The notes under the pieces: generated by a model | Seen by the model: the letters and a program-made list of their open reading frames with translations, nothing else | Told to the model about the DNA's origin: nothing | The model's database searches: none | Translations under genes and position numbers: made by a program | Origin: Symsagittifera roscoffensis | Taxonomy: Eukaryota; Xenacoelomorpha; Acoela; Convolutidae | DNA: 60,000 bases | NCBI RefSeq assembly: GCF_963678635.1 | Contig: NC_087062.1 | Location: forward strand, 27,120,833 to 27,180,832 | Direction: 5' to 3' | Shown here: piece by piece, positions 1 through 11,600 of the stretch | Numbering within the stretch: position 1 is the first letter of the stretch | Layout of the letters: the number at the start of each line of letters is the position of its first letter

Positions 1-3000
1 CCAGTGCAGCAAATCATGGAATGTACAGCAATGTCTACTCGATGTCAAACCTGCAGCAAGTCAATCTGCAAACACAAACGTCAGCTCCCACTTTAATATC
101 TCCAACAGAGTACCAGCATTACATCCAATCAGCTGCTCTGGCTTCCCAACAGCAACAGGAGCTAGCGGCCAGTTCAATGTCACAGAACTTTGCGTTCTTG
201 CACACAGGATCAATGAACAACAACTCAGTACCTCTTAGCACGCATCAAATCAAAGCCGGATTCTTTGCCAATTCTCTAAACGGCGCCACGCCGAACACAC
301 TTACTTGCAGTACTGCTTTTCTAAACGGAAGCAATGACTTTTCCAAGCAGAAAATGTCACCATCGCCACCCATGAAAGAAGGCAAAAATCAGTTTTTCGA
401 AAATGGCGACAAGTATTCTCAGATTCCGAGGATGAGGCAAGTAGCTTTGAATGTTAATCCACCGAAACTGCTGCTTGAGTTGTCGACCAGTGAGCCGCTT
501 ACTGAAACTATAAGAGCGCGCGTGATGTCTTCCTGGCATTACTACATGGAGTCTGGAAGTCCGTTTTCGATGTTCGTGAGGGGTCTTGAACAGCTTCTCT
601 TTTGCTTTGTGGACTGGGCAAGGTCTTCATGCTTCTTCAAGGAACTACAGGTACAGTTCGTTCATTTTGCCATCTGAATGAAAAGCTCATCACAAAATAC
701 TACCGATGGTTTTCTCTTAAAATGTTCAACATTGTAGCAAGTCTTTTGCTAATCAATCTGTTGTTTTATGAATGTATCCGAGTTTCTCGAAACAGTTATT
801 TCACAGCATTTTTTTCATAAAGTTGTGTTTAAAAAGCCAAAATCATAAAATAAGCTCTAAGCTAATAAAAAGTTCCTGAAAATTCATAGGTGAATATCTG
901 GGTTTTTTAAATAAGGTTTAGCTTTTCACGACAGTAAAGATAGTTTTTTTTTTCATTTTAGGTGGAAGATCAGATGAAGCTACTTCAGAGCAGCTGGTCA
1001 AATCTAGTTCTTTTTGACCACATCTACCGCCAGCTAAAACATTCGCCAAGCTCTCACGCGCCAAGAATTGTTCTCATCACAGGTGAGTCAAACTTACTTT
1101 TAGCTAGGTTTCAGAGATTATTACACCTGAGACTTTTTCCTGTTAACAACTTGTCTAACACAATCACTGAATCATTTGATAGCTTGATTGAAAAAAATGC
1201 AACTTAAGTGTGATATTTTGCACTTTTGACGCGGATATAATATCGGTGCCTGAAGCGATGAAGGTCTAGAGTTCGAATCCGAGCTAGTCTTTGTAAAACT
1301 GAAATTTTTCGACTTGAAAAGAATTTTTATCGGCCTATCGTTTGTTCGCTTTTGTCGACTTAGTTGTCACAGCTTTGACTACAAAATTTTTATTATAATT
1401 TTTAAACATTTTTTCAAAAAACTTTATAAAGAGTCGATGGACGTAGTACAGACTCTTTTATAGGTCGTGATGATTTTTGTTTTAGGCTCAAATTTTACTT
1501 TTTTGAGTTTTGACTCTTTAAATCAGTTCATTTCTTTTGCTTAAAGGAAGGCAAGCTTCATTTTCGAACAGCAAAAGTGTTAATGTCACGAAAAACATGA
1601 TCGACTTCTAGTTTCGAAAGTGAATTTTAATTTGCACAATTCCCAGTGCTAAAAAACATTTGTAATTGATGCAGTTTACTCAAATTGGGTCATTTTTATC
1701 AAAAAGTTAGACATATATTGATCTAGAAATTCAAAGAGCTTTAAGGCTATCTTTTTTTGAAATTCAAAAGTTGAGGTTTTTTTCAAAAAACAAGTCAGTA
1801 TTTTTCTTGTTCACTTTCTGTCATTGACTATTTTCCAACTGTCGGTTGGCTATGTTTTTGTTTTTGCATTCTTTCTTCTTAGTCACAAAAAAGCAATTGA
1901 TAGAGCCTTTTCTCAAATATCTTAGGCTTGCTAGTTTCCATACTCAAGATGTTTGAAAGCAAATAAAAAAACAGATTTTTCATTTTTCTCATGGTTCCAT
2001 GGCCTGGTTTGACTTTGGCAAATGTGCTTTTAATAATCATGGAAGGGTTAAATAATGGCTGGGTCGTTCTTGATCTGGTGATATTTGATTAAGAGTAATG
2101 AACATAGTGAAGACTCTTTTATAGGTCTTGCTGATTTTTTTAAAAATTTTTTCAGGAAAAAGTCTTAAAACATTGATGCCATTAGGTATAATGCACGTTT
2201 TGAGCTCAATTGTAATTCATTTGATGAAATTGACGTAAAAAGCACTCTCCAAATACGAACATGGAATTGGCGCAAAAAAACGTGAACAGCTTCTAGTTTC
2301 GAAAGTGGAATTAATTTTTAAGATTTCCCAGCGGAATAAAAGTTTTACCTATTGATCCAGTTTTCTCAAGTTGGGTTCATATTAACAAAAAAGTGCCAGT
2401 CATAAATTGTTCTAGACATTCAAAGAGCTTAAAGGGCATCTATTTTTTTTTGAAATTCGAAAGTTGAGATTTTTAAGGAAAGTGTTCTTTTAATGTTTAC
2501 TTGTGTTCCTTACTCTTTTCCAATCTTCAATTGGCTATGTTCTTTTTGGAAAATATGAAATATAAATTGTAAAAAATTTAATTGTCAAATTTAAAAACTT
2601 TTCAAGTTTAAATAAAAAAAAGCAGAAGTACACGTGTGTTTGACTTTGTTGAGAAAGCATAAGGTTGTGTTATTTTCACTTGCGATCAGTTTCTTGAGAA
2701 CCTTCTTTCGAACTTACTCACAATTAAAAATGTTCATCAAAAGTGTTTTATTATTTGAAAATTTCACTGTAGTATAGGAAATTGCATAGCATCTAAACTC
2801 TTCTTTATTTGTGGCTAGTTTTTGGTGCCAATCAAGCTTCCGTGGCTGAGTGGTTAATGTGTCAGCTCGTAATCACTAGGTCGCTGGTTGGAATTTCAGA
2901 GGTAGCCGAGTTTTAACTAATTCGAGGCCTATTTCTAATTTTGTATTTTTGAACCTTGTAGAGCTGCTTTTTGTCGTGTTCGGAAATTTGGCTTCGCCTC

Positions 3001-4852
3001 TCTGTTAGAAATTTGGCTCGGAATATATATGCTGTTTGAAAAACTTCGTCGTACTCCTTAGTCAGTCAATATACTCTCCGGATACTCAAACCTCTAGTTT
3101 TCCATTTTAGAAAGTTTTTCTAAATGATCTTCCTCTGTTCTAGGTCACGTGTTAGATGTGAGGATTCTGCAGCTGCATGGACTCCACGAGGCTGCTGAGA
3201 AGTTCATTGCGCTAGCTGACTTCTTAAGAAACATAGACTTGGAGTTCTATGAATATGTAGCCATCAAATTCCTGCTTCTACTCAACCCCAGTTAGTATTT
3301 TAAGTTCGCTGATATGAATCTCCTATTAATTTTTGTATAAGAAATGTATGAAACGAAGGAAAATTTCCTGATCTTTTATCAGCTCAATTTATTTGATTTT
3401 TTTTTATTAAGTTACTGCAGAAAAAAAACTTATAGGGCCTATTCTCAGGCTGTTTTAAATGAAGGTTGTAACAAAAAACTTTGACAATTAATTATTTCAA
3501 ATTCGATTAAGTTTGTTCTAATAAATTTAAAAATTGGCTAATCACCTCTTGGTTAACCAAGTTGGTTAATCACTTGGTCAAAAAAGTTTCATTCGCAACT
3601 GTACTAAAAGGGTTCCTAACGGAATTTGGAATTCCTAATTTCGCGGCTAGTTAATTTTCCGTAATACCCAACTCTTATTGAAAGACTTCTGTTACAAGTT
3701 GGCGGGGTACTTTATTATTCTAACTCTTGAAAGTGCTATCGTTTGCCTTGAAATTTAGTGCTTCATACAACTATTTTTTTAGTAGTTAAAAAATAAAGGA
3801 ATATGTCATTCATTTAATCCTTCTTCAATTCGGTCAGCAATTTACTCATCGTATTAAGGCAGAGATGTTACATTTCGCAAGCGGAAATGATATAACCGCG
3901 CTTCAAATCAAGATTTTTTTCAGCAAAATAAATTTCTTTGTGTCTGCTTTTTTAAGTGTTCTGTTGAGTATCGTTAGCTTAACTGCTCATGCGTTTAATT
4001 TTGACAATGAAACTAATATAATAAAGTAGTTTTGTTCTCATTTTAATTGTTGAATTTTTGTATTTCAATTGAAAAGGACATTTCTGATTGCTGTTACACT
4101 CATACTAAAAATTTACTGTTTTGATTCCATTTCTTAAAATAGACGATGCAATTCATCATTATTTGTACTTCAATTCATCATTCTTTGACCAGTCCATTTT
4201 TTCTGCTTCTTTTTTGTTTGATTCGTGAATTAAAGTACAAACTACTCAAGAATCAATATAAGAGTTCTTAAGCTTAAGCAGGATTCAGTTTTGCTTCTTG
4301 TTTTTAGATGTTGCCAACCTCTCGGACAAAATGTACGTTGAGAGAAGCCAACAGCACATCAATTCCTGCTTAATGGACTACTGCTTACAAACACATCCGG
4401 AGTCACCAGAACGGTTCCAGTTCCTCATTCTGCAGCTGAAAGAACTGTCTGCTCTTGCCGGTGCTTTTGAGGAGTACTTGGTGTTCAAACAGAACTCGGC
4501 CGAAATACCGAGTAACAGTTTAATATCCGAAATGCTTCAAGCCACTCGCAAAAGTAGCACCGACAATAGTCCTGTCGACAATCGAGGAGCATTTGTCGGT
4601 GGAGTCGGAAACGGAGGAATCACAGCCGGCGCTACGTCGGGCGTGTTCTCTGAAGGTAACGGCGCAGGTTCGGATTTGTCGCCACCCCCGAACTTGACAG
4701 GAGTTCAAAGTGTGAATGGCGTGAGTTTAGCGGGTCAAATGAACGGCGCGACGATGGTCACTTCACCTAACACGTTGTCAGCAGTAGCGCAGAACAGTTT
4801 TAACCCTGTGTTGTTGACGGCAACAACGGTACCACAAAATGTCATAACATAG
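1..4852 (+). CDS. NR5-class nuclear receptor (FTZ-F1/SF-1 type), 3' exons
   Basis: Ligand-dependent or orphan nuclear transcription factor; only the hinge and ligand-binding domain (LBD) lie in the window. Exons, all GT-AG: 1-650 (open from the window edge, phase 0), 962-1082, 3144-3290, 4308-4852 (stop TAG 4850-4852). The joined frame holds together across every splice. Exon 1 carries a Gln/Asn/Ser-rich hinge, then LBD helices ending in FVDWARSSCFFKELQ. Exon 2 continues VEDQMKLLQSSWSNL and FDHIYRQL, the LBD signature of NR5A proteins. Exon 3 has EFYEYVAIKFLLLLNP. Exon 4 ends the domain with EEYLVFKQ and the AF-2 helix SLISEMLQATRK, close to the NR5A family end NNLLIEML. The DNA-binding domain must lie upstream of the window. 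About 99 residues rich in Gly, Asn, Ser and Thr follow AF-2 (4553-4849), which is unusual for NR5. Intron 2 (1083-3143) holds repeats and two tRNA-like sequences. NR5A versus NR5B cannot be settled here, but NR5A fits better. Confidence 0.93.
1228..1290 (+). repeat. tRNA-derived fragment with B-box in NR5 intron 2
   Basis: GAGTTCGAATCC (1269-1280) matches a RNA polymerase III B-box, preceded by a degenerate A-box-like region. The acceptor and anticodon stems do not fold properly, so this is probably a tRNA pseudogene or the head of a SINE, not a working tRNA. Confidence 0.4.
1425..1845 (+). repeat. Dispersed repeat family R1, copy in NR5 intron 2
   Basis: Starts with a small hairpin tag (AGAGTC...GACTCT around 1430-1456), followed by blocks shared with 2085-2545, 6074-6860 and 17456-18225: a GAACAGCAAAAGTGT block, a GATCGACTTCTAGTTT block, an ATTGGGT block and a TTTTCCAACTG...TTGGCTATG block. 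The same blocks occur in reverse complement in the 8682-13925 array. No coding capacity; probably a non-autonomous mobile element. Confidence 0.6.
2085..2545 (+). repeat. Dispersed repeat family R1, second intronic copy
   Basis: Repeats the block order of the 1425-1845 copy (hairpin tag near 2088, GTGAACAGCTTCTAGTTTC, TTCTCAAGTTGGGTT, TTTTCCAATCTTCAATTGGC), with clear divergence. Two copies in the same orientation within one intron suggest separate insertions or an old tandem duplication. Confidence 0.6.
2836..2906 (+). repeat. tRNA-Thr-like pseudogene or SINE head in NR5 intron 2
   Basis: The 71-bp block has a tRNA shape: GCTTCC pairs with GGTAGC (5 of 6), an A-box-like TGGCTGAGTGGTTAA, an anticodon loop CTCGTAA (anticodon CGT, Thr) and a T-arm CTGG-TTGGAAT-TTCAG. 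The T loop is TTGGAAT rather than TTCGAAT and the anticodon stem is mispaired, so a functional tRNA is unlikely. Confidence 0.5.
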
Positions 4853-4884
4853 TCAGAAGAATGGTAAGACTTGACGGCAGCCAA

Positions 4885-4890
4885 AATAAA
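4885..4890 (+). terminator. Polyadenylation signal AATAAA of the NR5 gene
   Basis: AATAAA lies 33 bases after the stop codon, in AT-rich sequence. It is the first canonical signal downstream, but others may be used. Confidence 0.5.
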
Positions 4891-5715
4891 TAATTGTGTA
4901 AAAATTACACTCAAAACAAATGCGAAAACTAAAACTTGTTATTGATATAACTCACCTTTTTATACTATTCGTTAGATAGTAACTCAGTATTAGTTCAGAA
5001 ACTGGTATTGAAAATTGGTTCTACAGTAGAACTTTGTTAAGGTCCTAAATTTTGAATGCAAAGTAAAATTTATGTTTTGATATGTTTACAAATGTCTTCT
5101 ATTTACTGCCTCATTGTTTGATAAAGTCAATTTCTATGTTCTTTTCAAAGGGGACCTTTGTCCTATTTTCAACATTTAAGTATAAAATACCTATTGGAAA
5201 GTTGTTCATTTGCTGCGCTTTGTACAACAAATAAGATTATGTCTATCTATCAATTCACAGAAATTATTATCGGTCGCCAAGTCAAATTTCCAAAAATTTG
5301 TTAAATTTTGAAGTTTCGATTAATAGAGATGTTTGTGGACAATCATGGGTATATATGAAAAAAAAATTGACTGGGCTAAAATCATCTACCTCGAATTCAC
5401 AAAGCTGAGTCTACTATTTAAGTTATCATCTCTATGATGCTGGCTCTTTTCTAGAAAAAATCTATAATGCTTGAGCTAGCATATGAAAGCTGCAGGAAAC
5501 ATTTATTTGAAGCATTTTTTAATGAGTACTAAACATGACATTAAACTACCATGATGTTTATGATTTGCAGAAAAGAGTCATGACATGTTCTATTTGTTTT
5601 TGTTGTTCAAACTTAAAAATGACTGGGCTAGTTTTAACACTGCCCAGGTAAATGTTTGACGTTCAAAAATATCGATTGTTAGTAATCGATTAATTAACTT
5701 CCATAGCCAGTACTT
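4891..5715. other. NR5 3' flank, no gene seen
   Basis: AT-rich, without a convincing ORF, structured RNA or recognised repeat. Part of it may be 3' UTR if the first poly(A) signal is not used. Confidence 0.5.
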
Positions 5716-6073
5716 AAATTGACGCAGTTTTGAAAACTCTCTCTTTGGTGCTGTGTAGTTTAAATGTCATAATATTTGAATTTTGTTGCGATATTTTTAT
5801 TTGGTTGTTTCCTACTCTTTCAAATGAAGTCTAAACTAATTGAAGGGGTTTAAATCAGTCAATTTTAATTAATAAGCAGAATCGGGCACATTTAGGTAGC
5901 TAGTTCTACTTTATTAATTGTGTTTTCAAGTTTAAGTTCGTTACTTTGAAAAGATTTCTTGCTTTTGTTGTTTTATATGTTCAAAAATCACAAACGAAGA
6001 ATTCAACTGAGTTATGTTACTTCAAAATTGTTTTCACTGGAAGGAAAAGGCTTCAAAGCATGCAGCCAAATGT

Positions 6074-6860
6074 TTAAGAGTCGATGAACGTAGTGAAGAC
6101 TCTTATATATGTCGTGATGATTTTTTTTAGGAATAGCTTAAAATTTGTTGAGGCTGGAATTTGATTTTCCATGATTTGACAAGATTTTTCAAGTTCACTT
6201 TCTTTCTTTTGTAAGCAAAGGAAAACTACACTATCGAACAGCAAAAGTGTAAAAGTCAAGAAAAACGTGATCGACTTCTATTTTATAAAAAAAATTGAAA
6301 TTTAATTTTCACTTCTCCCAGAAGAATGAAAACTAACTATTGATCCAGTTTTTACAAATTGGGTTTTTTTAATAAGTGTCAGTCATAATTTGTTATTGAA
6401 ATTCATTTAAAGGTCATTCAAAATTTTGGAAAAGCGCAAGTTGATATTTCAAAAAATTAATGTTGCAAAAAATTGCAAGTTTTTTGTTTGTGTTCATGAC
6501 TATTTTCCAGCTGTATGTTTGCTATGTTTTAAGAAGCAACGATTCAAACAAGACTGCTCGAATCAGAACAAAATCGTTGAAGTATCTGAAGTGATTTTGG
6601 CTAAAAACGATCAATTTTGTATTTCAGATTTTTCATTTGCAAATATTGACCATTTTCATTTTTTTTTTTGCAAATCGCCAATTTCATTTTTTTTTGCAAA
6701 TTTTTTATCTAGCAACTTGGTTTTTGGAACAATGAAGTTTCCTCTTTTTAATTTGTAACGATTTATGAGCCAGAGTAAAATACAGCTCATGCGATGCGAT
6801 GAAAAAATTGTAAAATATCGTGCTTGACTTACACACAAATTAATCGGGAAAAATGATCAC
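6074..6860 (+). repeat. Dispersed repeat family R1 (long copy)
   Basis: Begins with the hairpin tag AAGAGTC...GACTCTT and carries the same ordered blocks as the intronic copies, extended by ~350 bp that include AACAAGACTGCTCG (also found at the ends of the 40632-41320 element). Several short ORFs here are AT-rich chance frames. Confidence 0.6.
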
Positions 6861-7050
6861 AGGTAAAATTATCCTTTCAATATTGAGTTCAGAGCATCAA
6901 AATATTCCAGGCTGTATAAAAAACTTTAATTAAATCGAAATTTGTCCAGAAAAAAACCTTGAGTCTATGATTTGCCTAGCTTCTTCGAAAATTGAAAAAC
7001 TAAGGAGGCAGCAGGTTGCCTAACAGTACTTGAAAATATTTAGGCAAGGG

Positions 7051-7237
7051 TTGTGAAATTAAAAAGAAATTACAGTAAGAGAAAAACAAAAACGACAAAT
7101 GGTTGAGGTTATTTGTTAGCTTTCTTTATCCCTTTCACGTTTTTTGTAGACTTTGTTTTTAAGAAAGCTAACAAATAACCTCAACCATTTGTCGTTTTAT
7201 GTTTTTCTCTTACTGTAATTTCTTTTTAATTTCACAA
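7051..7237. repeat. Hairpin inverted repeat, ~76-bp arms
   Basis: Left arm 7051-7126 and right arm 7161-7237 are near-perfect reverse complements around a 34-base spacer; the outer end is TTGTGAAATTAAAAAG. This is the form of a fold-back or MITE-type element. The same hairpin occurs at 18425-18610 through the segmental duplication. Confidence 0.85.
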
Positions 7238-7248
7238 ACAATATAAAC

Positions 7249-7615
7249 TTGCGGTCTCTTATTGAAAACTGTCAGCAAATGCGTAATTTTGCGCTAGGCG
7301 ACTCTCGCCACAACGGGTTCTTCATTGGGTACTATTTCACGGCATTTGATTCAGGCCGACTTCTAACAGGACGTTTGGGGCCAATGTATTCTAATTTTGA
7401 GAGCGGGCCAAACATGATTTTCAAACAATAAAGGCTTGAAACCTTCGTTGCAACAGTTCCTGAAAAATTTGCATGAGGCGCAGTTTTTCATCGGAAGAGC
7501 TCAAAAAATAAGTTTGGTGGACCAAAAGTTGCGACAATTTTTTCCAAAAAAAACTGGGCCCAACCAAAAAACTCCAGCACACGCCAATGGTCATATCAAA
7601 GCAAAACTAATTTAA
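7249..7615 (+). pseudogene. Coding-like relic, possibly MULE transposase C-terminal part
   Basis: GC content rises here and two frames look coding. The first (7249-7431) reads GDSRHNGFFIGYYFTAFDSG and then GRLGPMYSNFESGP. After a frame change the second (7418-7615) reads GLKPSLQQFLKNLHEAQ and SLVDQKLRQFFPKK. The second resembles the P-x-L-x-x-F-x-x-x-L-x-x-x-Q stretch near the C-terminus of MULE transposases, and MULE N-terminal relics lie elsewhere in the same block. The identification is weak. It could also be a captured host exon. Confidence 0.35.
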
Positions 7616-8681
7616 TTCTACTTGGGACTGCAACGGAAAGTTGTGTATCATTTACCATTGTATTGAGAAAAAAGGGTTTTGAGAACTTTTGATGTTTTGG
7701 AGAAGTTAACCGGACAGTCACTCCCAGAGGGGGAATTAAAATTTAACTGACAAACAACCAAAAAAAAATAAATTTTTTGAATTGATTCTTATTCGAAGAA
7801 TTGTAGTTTTCATTTCCAATTGCTTTTAATGCAATTTTTGGGTCGTAAATTTCAAAAAAAGCAATTAAAAAATAGGAAGAAAAAGAACCAATTTTTTTTG
7901 AAAACACAGCATTTATTGAACTACATTCTCCGAAAGAAATGTTTTGACAATTAACTTACACTGCTTCGAGCTAGTGATGCTACTGCTTCCAAACTAATAA
8001 ACCTTCCAATAAAAATCTAGATTCAGATCGCGAAAACTATCACAAACTTGAACGTGAACAAACAATTGAATTTTTCCTGAATGTAAACAAACATTCCTTT
8101 TTTGCGAAGAAATTATAACTTTGAAAAAAGAATTTAAATAAATGATTTACCAATTTTTTTTTTCTTATTTCATCTTTTGTTTTGAAATTCATCATCAGTT
8201 TTTCCAATGCGCAAAAAATTGGCCAAAATATTACAAAATGAATGAAAGTTTTACGTTATAAGTAAAAAAGTTAGGTTTTTTTTCATTTATGTTTCAGCGT
8301 TACTGTAGTCAAAAGTTTCTTTGTTGTCTGTATAGCTAGCGAGCAATTTCGTTTTTAGTTGAGCGATTCGCAAATTTTGTTTAATTTATTGTAGAGCAAG
8401 TGGGAACAATGTATTGAAAATGTTTTTCTATTACGCGATTTCTTAATGTTCAGTTTGCTTATATTTAGCTTAAAAATGTTCTCAGTGTGAGTAAGAACGT
8501 TATGTCAGACAAGTTACTCTCTCAAAAGCCTTAAGCATTATTACAAACTGGACTTCTTCTAAAGTTTCTTGTTCTAATTAAAACCGTAATAAACATAACC
8601 AACGGAAAGTTGGAAAAATGTTAACGGCTTTTTTTGAAAATTTTTAACTTTCGAAAAAATAGTACATCACGTTAAAGCAAG

Positions 8682-11600
8682 TTTTCGGGAAAACAAGAAT
8701 TTTTTATATTTGTCGCATTTGACATAATACAAACCAATTAGAGAAAACTGGTTCAATGAGCAATTTTTAACTAGAAAATCGGAGAAAGAACCCTCTTTAA
8801 AAACTAGAAATCATAACATTGTTCGCTCCGTTTGCATTTTTAATTGGAGAGCATACTTTGCCCTCCGTTAGAAATATAACCTAAATTGAAATTAAAAAGA
8901 ATAGTAGAACCCGAAAAAAACTAAGCCATTAGCATTCCTAAGCGCAAACAAAAATAGGTATTTTGAAAAAAAAAATCAAATGTTATAAAAGATACTTAAA
9001 AATATATAAATTTCTTACATTTCTTTAAAAGTAAAAAAAAATCTCTAACTCCTTGACTTGAATAACGAAATATTGCCCATAAGCCACGTTACTCATCACT
9101 GATGCTTAAATATTTTGTTTTGATACATAAATCCGTACGAGTAATAAAATTAGAAAGCAATAGATTTCATACTTATCTCATTTAGGAAAAAAAATTTTTT
9201 TTTTACTAGAGCTTCAAAAAAAGTGAACCTTAAGCCAAAGAGTTCTGTGGACAACGTTTTGTTCATAATAAAAAGAATTGATCACAATACTTCTGCTAAT
9301 GGCAAAAGTAAAGATAGCCAACTCACAATTGGAAAAAAATAATGTACGCAAGGAATTAGAAAAAACATTACTTGACTTTTGAAAAAATCAACTTTCGAAT
9401 ATTAAAGAAAAAATATAAGTCTTTAAAGTTCTTGAGTTTTACGAAAAACTTATGATTGATGCTTTTGTGATAACAAAAATCCAATTTAAATTAGCTGGAT
9501 TATCAGGTAAAGTCTTTTTTTTGCAGGGAAACTTGAACGAGGAAATCCATTTTCCAAGCTAGAAGTCGATCTCATTTTAGTGACGTTTATATTTTTGCTG
9601 TTCAAAAGTGAAGTTGCTTTCATTATAACAGAAGTAAAGAATTAAAATAAAAAAAATGTCAAACCGCGAAAAATCAAAATTGAGCGTAAACAAATTTTAT
9701 GACTTTTTAAATCAAATTTTAAGACAGGGTTAGGACAAAATTGAAGACAAATCTAAAATAAACTCTCAGCAAGCGCAATTGTAAAAATTAAAAAGTAGGT
9801 TTAAAAATGGCGATTTTGTTTTGTAAAAAAGCACTTATTGAACTGCATTCTCCTAAATGACCCATAACTTACACTGCGGCGAGCTTCCAAACTAACAAAC
9901 CAATCAAACGGTACAAACACGAAAAAGTAGCAAAGCAGTGGCAGCATTCAATTCTACATCTGTGAATTGAAATATTAGTTTTTTTTGTAGATATAGTTTC
10001 GTACTTCTAGACCACACTGCGATCATAATTACTCCAAGAGCATGATATACCAGTTTAAATAAATTTTCGGGAAAACAAGAATTTTCTATATTTGTCGCAT
10101 TTGACATAATACAAACCAATTAGAAAAAACTGGTTCAATGAGCAATTTTTAACTAGAAAATCGGAGAAAGAACCCTCTTTAAAAACTAGAAATCATAACA
10201 TTGTTCGCTCCGTTTGCATTTTTAATTGGAGAGCATACTTTGCCCTCATTAGAAATATAACCTAAATTGAAATTAAAAAGAATAGTAGAACCCGAAAAAA
10301 CTAAGCCATTAGCATTCCTAAGCGCAAACAAAAATAGGTAATTTGAAAAAAAAAATCAAATGTTATAAAAGATACTTAAAAATATATAAATTTCTTACAT
10401 TTCTTTAAAAGTAAAAAAAATCTCTAACTCCTTGACTTGAATAACGAAATATTGCCCATAAGCCACGTTACTCATCACTGATGCTTAAATATTTTTTTTG
10501 ATACATAAATCCGTACGAGTACTATACTTCTGCTAATGGCAAAAGTAAAGATAGCCAACTCACAATTGGAAAAAAATAATGTACGCAAGGAATTATAAAA
10601 AACATTACTTGACTTTTGAAAAAATCAACTTTCGAATATTAAAGAAAAAATATAAGTCTTTAAAGTTCTTGAATTTTACGAAAAACTTATGATTGATGTT
10701 TTTGTGATAACAAAAATCCAATTTAAATTAGCTGGATTATCAGGTAAAGTCTTTTTTTTGCAGGGAAACTTGAACGAGGAAATCCATTTTCCAAGCTAGA
10801 AGTCGATTTCATTTTAGTGACGTTTATATTTTTGCTGTTCAAAAGTGAAGTTGCTTTCATTATAACAGAAGTAAAGAATTAAAATAAAAAAAATGTCAAA
10901 CCGCGAAAAATCAAAATTGAGCGTAAACAAATTTTATGACTTTTTAAATCAAATTTTAAGACAGGGTTAGGACAAAATTGAAGACAAATCTAAAATAAAC
11001 TCTCAGCAAGCGCAATTGTAAAAATTAAAAAGTAGGTTTAAAAATGGCGATTTTGTTTTGTAAAAAAGCACTTATTGAACTGCATTCTCCGAAATGACCC
11101 ATAACTTACACTGCGGCGAGCTTCCAAACTAACAAACCAATCAAACGGTACAAACACGAAAAAAGTAGCAAAGCAGTGGCAGCATTCAATTCTACATCTG
11201 TGAATTGAAATATTAGTTTTTTTTGTAGATATAGTTTCGTACTTCTAGACCACACTGCGATCATACTTACTCCAAGAGCATGATATACCAGTTTAAATAA
11301 ATTTTCGGGAAAACAAGAATTTTCTATATTTGTCGCATTTGACATAATACAAACCAATTAGAGAAAACTGGTTCAATGAGCAATTTTTAACTAGAAAATC
11401 GGAGAAAGAACCCTCTTTAAAAACTAGAAATCATAACATTGTTCGCTCCGTTTGCATTTTTAATTGGAGAGCATACTTTGCCCTCCGTTAGAAATATAAC
11501 CTAAATTGAAATTAAAAAGAATAGTAGAACCCGAAAAAACTAAGCCATTAGCATTCCTAAGCGCAAACAAAAATAGGTATTTTGAAGAAAAAAAAAATCA

